This document shows positions 62,157-64,000 of a DNA stretch of 64,000 bases, piece by piece. Position 1 is the stretch's first letter. The number at the start of each line of letters is the position of its first letter. Position numbers and translations under genes: made by a program. The notes below the pieces were generated by a model, which saw only the letters and a program-made list of their open reading frames with translations, searched no databases and had not been told where the DNA came from. Source of the DNA: Neocallimastix lanati (nom. inval.) (lineage: Eukaryota > Neocallimastigomycota > Neocallimastigomycetes > Neocallimastigales > Neocallimastigaceae); the NCBI GenBank assembly GCA_016946835.1, contig JACVTC010000229.1:64001-128000 (forward strand), in the 5' to 3' direction.

Positions 62157-64000
62157 TATCATGTAGTTTCTACATATTATCATTGTAATGAATCTATTGT
62201 ATTTTTTACTTTAGCATTATTTTGTATATGTTTTTTTCTATAGTATTATTTATACTCTCATGTAGCTATTGTAAAATGGAAATGTAGGAGATTGATTCAC
62301 TCCAAAGCTTGTGTTTGAGACATTATTTAACGGATGGGAATCTTTTTATAGTTTTTCACAACTATTATTTCATTAACATTTAAATTTTATATTATATATG
62401 ATTATTTTACAGAAATTTTTACATAAAACAGGAATTTATAATTGAAAATCATTAATTAAAAACTAGTCAACACAAAAAGAAAGAAAAACAAACAAGTTTT
62501 AGCAAACAATATACACGAAAGAGAAGACAACAGCAATAAATTTTTATTTTTTTTTTAATTTTTTAATTTTTTACTAATTTTATTTTTTTATTTTTATATT
62601 ACACTTACTTTTTATTAATATAGATAAGTTTTTTATTTTATTATGTCAACTATACGAAGAGGTCTGCGACTTTATGGTCCTGACCATGATAAATTTGTTT
62701 TAATTTTCATTCATGATCTTGAATCTTGGACTGAAAGTAGACTATGGGAATTTTTAAGCAAAAAGATATCAAATTGTAATGAAGTTGTTCATGGAATCGT
62801 TAAAAAACACTATATTAATATGGAAAACTACTTCATCCTAAGAGTTAACTATAATAATTGTACGGATTATTTGAAGGTTATTTATTTGATTACTAAGCAC
62901 TTACCTGTTAAAAGAATAAAATGGAAGATTACTTCAAGGATACGCACATTTAGCAATGTTAATCATAATAGAACCAGGTATTATTCTGAACCCTCAATCC
63001 CCATCTCTGAAAGCCTCCTGTATGCTAACCCTTTCTCGAATACTAAATATTTCAACCTCTGTATTAGCTGGAACATAAATGGTTGGAATTCTGAAAAACG
63101 TGACGGACTTACCAATTTTAATTCAATCTTTAATCCTATTTGTATTTGTCTTCAAGAAGTCGGTAATAGTTCATTCCTTAACTCCTTTTCTAACTCATGT
63201 CCATTCCTTAATCATTATAGAACAGTACTGAGACGTGCGGACAAAAAAATCCCTGGTATGAGGGGCCTTTATATAGGTGTGCACTCCTCCTGCCAATTCA
63301 CTAATGATGATTTTGAATATAGATATATACTCTCAGTAAATATATTCTCTTTTTGGGGTGTCAGATGTTCTTTAGGGAACATTTACATCCCTAGCAAAAA
63401 ACACAAAGACTCTAGAGAAAAAGCGGAAACTGATTTTGCTAATTGGCTCAAGAACCATCAAAATAACCCTTCGGCTATTGTTGGTGATTTCAACATGACT
63501 AAGCAACAACTCAAAGATCTTATTCTTAGAGTTTCCCCTCAATGGTTTGTTATGGATATGGTTGGTCATCAATTTACTTGGTCTAATGGTGGAAAGAATT
63601 CTTGTATTGATTTTATAGTAGTGAACGATAAATTAAGAAATTATCTGAATATTGCTTCTGTATGCTACTCTTTTAATGACATCTCTGACCATTTACCACT
63701 TATTCTTTCTTGTAAAAAAATATCTCCTGATGGTTTTGTTACTCCCCCTCGGGATAAACAAATTAAGTGGTCTAATCGAATTTGTAGGGATAAACGTGAA
63801 GCAATCTTCTTTCATAATAAATTCACATGTTTACTGGATGAATTTGAACATAATGATAATCTAGACTCTAATACAATGATTAAAAAACTTCTTGACACAG
63901 CAAATAAAATAGGCGATGACATTCAAGCAAGAGTTCCTACAAATTTACAGGGTTCAGCGTTCCATTGTCCTGCTTATATTAAGAAATTATCACATGAAAA
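62157..64000 (+). mobile_element. LINE copy C: related but diverged family, cut by window edge
   Basis: The 5' UTR has scattered similarity to copy B (CATGTAG, GAATCTATTGTATT, and GAGATTGATTCACTC at 62288-62302). The ORF then opens at 62643. Protein similarity to copy B is clear only around the endonuclease, so this is a sister family, not a copy of B. The element runs past the right end of the window. Confidence 0.88.
62643..64000 (+). CDS. LINE ORF, endonuclease part (partial, no 3' end)
   Basis: Open without a stop for 452 codons from ATG 62643 to the window end. The N-terminal ~135 residues (start MSTIRRGLRLYGPDHDKF) differ from copy B and lack its serine tract. From about residue 138 the endonuclease domain carries SWNING, CLQEVGN, GDFNMTK and SDHLPL, the same ligand set as copy B. 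The reverse transcriptase would lie beyond 64000. Codon use is less AT-biased than in the host genes. The intact frame suggests a fairly young insertion. Confidence 0.9.
   Translation, partial: MSTIRRGLRLYGPDHDKFVLIFIHDLESWTESRLWEFLSKKISNCNEVVHGIVKKHYINMENYFILRVNYNNCTDYLKVIYLITKHLPVKRIKWKITSRIRTFSNVNHNRTRYYSEPSIPISESLLYANPFSNTKYFNLCISWNINGWNSEKRDGLTNFNSIFNPICICLQEVGNSSFLNSFSNSCPFLNHYRTVLRRADKKIPGMRGLYIGVHSSCQFTNDDFEYRYILSVNIFSFWGVRCSLGNIYIPSKKHKDSREKAETDFANWLKNHQNNPSAIVGDFNMTKQQLKDLILRVSPQWFVMDMVGHQFTWSNGGKNSCIDFIVVNDKLRNYLNIASVCYSFNDISDHLPLILSCKKISPDGFVTPPRDKQIKWSNRICRDKREAIFFHNKFTCLLDEFEHNDNLDSNTMIKKLLDTANKIGDDIQARVPTNLQGSAFHCPAYIKKLSHE

Overview
The window is nuclear DNA from an extremely AT-rich eukaryote, most likely an anaerobic gut fungus (Neocallimastigomycota: the Piromyces / Neocallimastix / Anaeromyces / Orpinomyces group). 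Intergenic DNA is almost only A and T, full of poly-A/poly-T runs and (TTA)n microsatellites. Genes have short introns with GTAAAT/GTATGT-like donors and AAG/TAG acceptors. A poly-asparagine giant protein, a decayed ankyrin-repeat gene of the kind abundant in these fungi, and an intact intraflagellar-transport gene (IFT81) fit a zoosporic fungus. Dictyostelium has similar base composition and poly-N proteins but no flagella, so IFT81 argues against it. The genus is not resolvable from this sequence alone.

Layout. 1-1.76 kb: AT-rich DNA with a possible transposon end. 1.76-8.88 kb (-): one open frame for a 2372-aa Asn-rich, acidic, low-complexity protein. 9.1-9.8 kb (-): a small two-exon coiled-coil gene. 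11.1-11.6 kb (-): a two-exon gene for a small single-pass membrane protein. 13.6-15.0 kb: an ankyrin pseudogene (+) and a second gene relic (-). 18.2-19.9 kb (+): complete three-exon eRF1. 23.2-25.3 kb (-): two-exon, tail-anchored CBS-PB1 protein. 27.7-33.3 kb (-): complete 16-exon IFT81, reconstructed exon by exon with every junction in phase. 36.0-36.4 kb: an unexplained GC-richer island with inverted repeats. 37.4-37.9 kb: a decayed acidic-protein locus. 38.9-39.7 kb: a MITE-like element with ~55-bp terminal inverted repeats. 39.7-53.0 kb: gene desert with a few short inverted and tandem repeats. 53.1-54.4 kb (+): two-exon orthodox aquaporin. 55.2-64.0 kb (+): three LINE retrotransposons head to tail, the first deleted, the second with an intact 1477-aa endonuclease/reverse-transcriptase ORF, the third from a diverged family and cut by the window edge.

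The cellular genes are unrelated housekeeping functions (translation termination, ciliary transport, water channel, a CBS/PB1 membrane-anchored protein); nothing suggests a cluster or shared pathway. I did not find a convincing new multi-gene system. The most rewarding leads are the tandem LINE array (each new element starts exactly at the poly(A) tail of the one before, and the deleted copy has a mosaic divergence pattern), the structured GC-rich island, and the MITE family.
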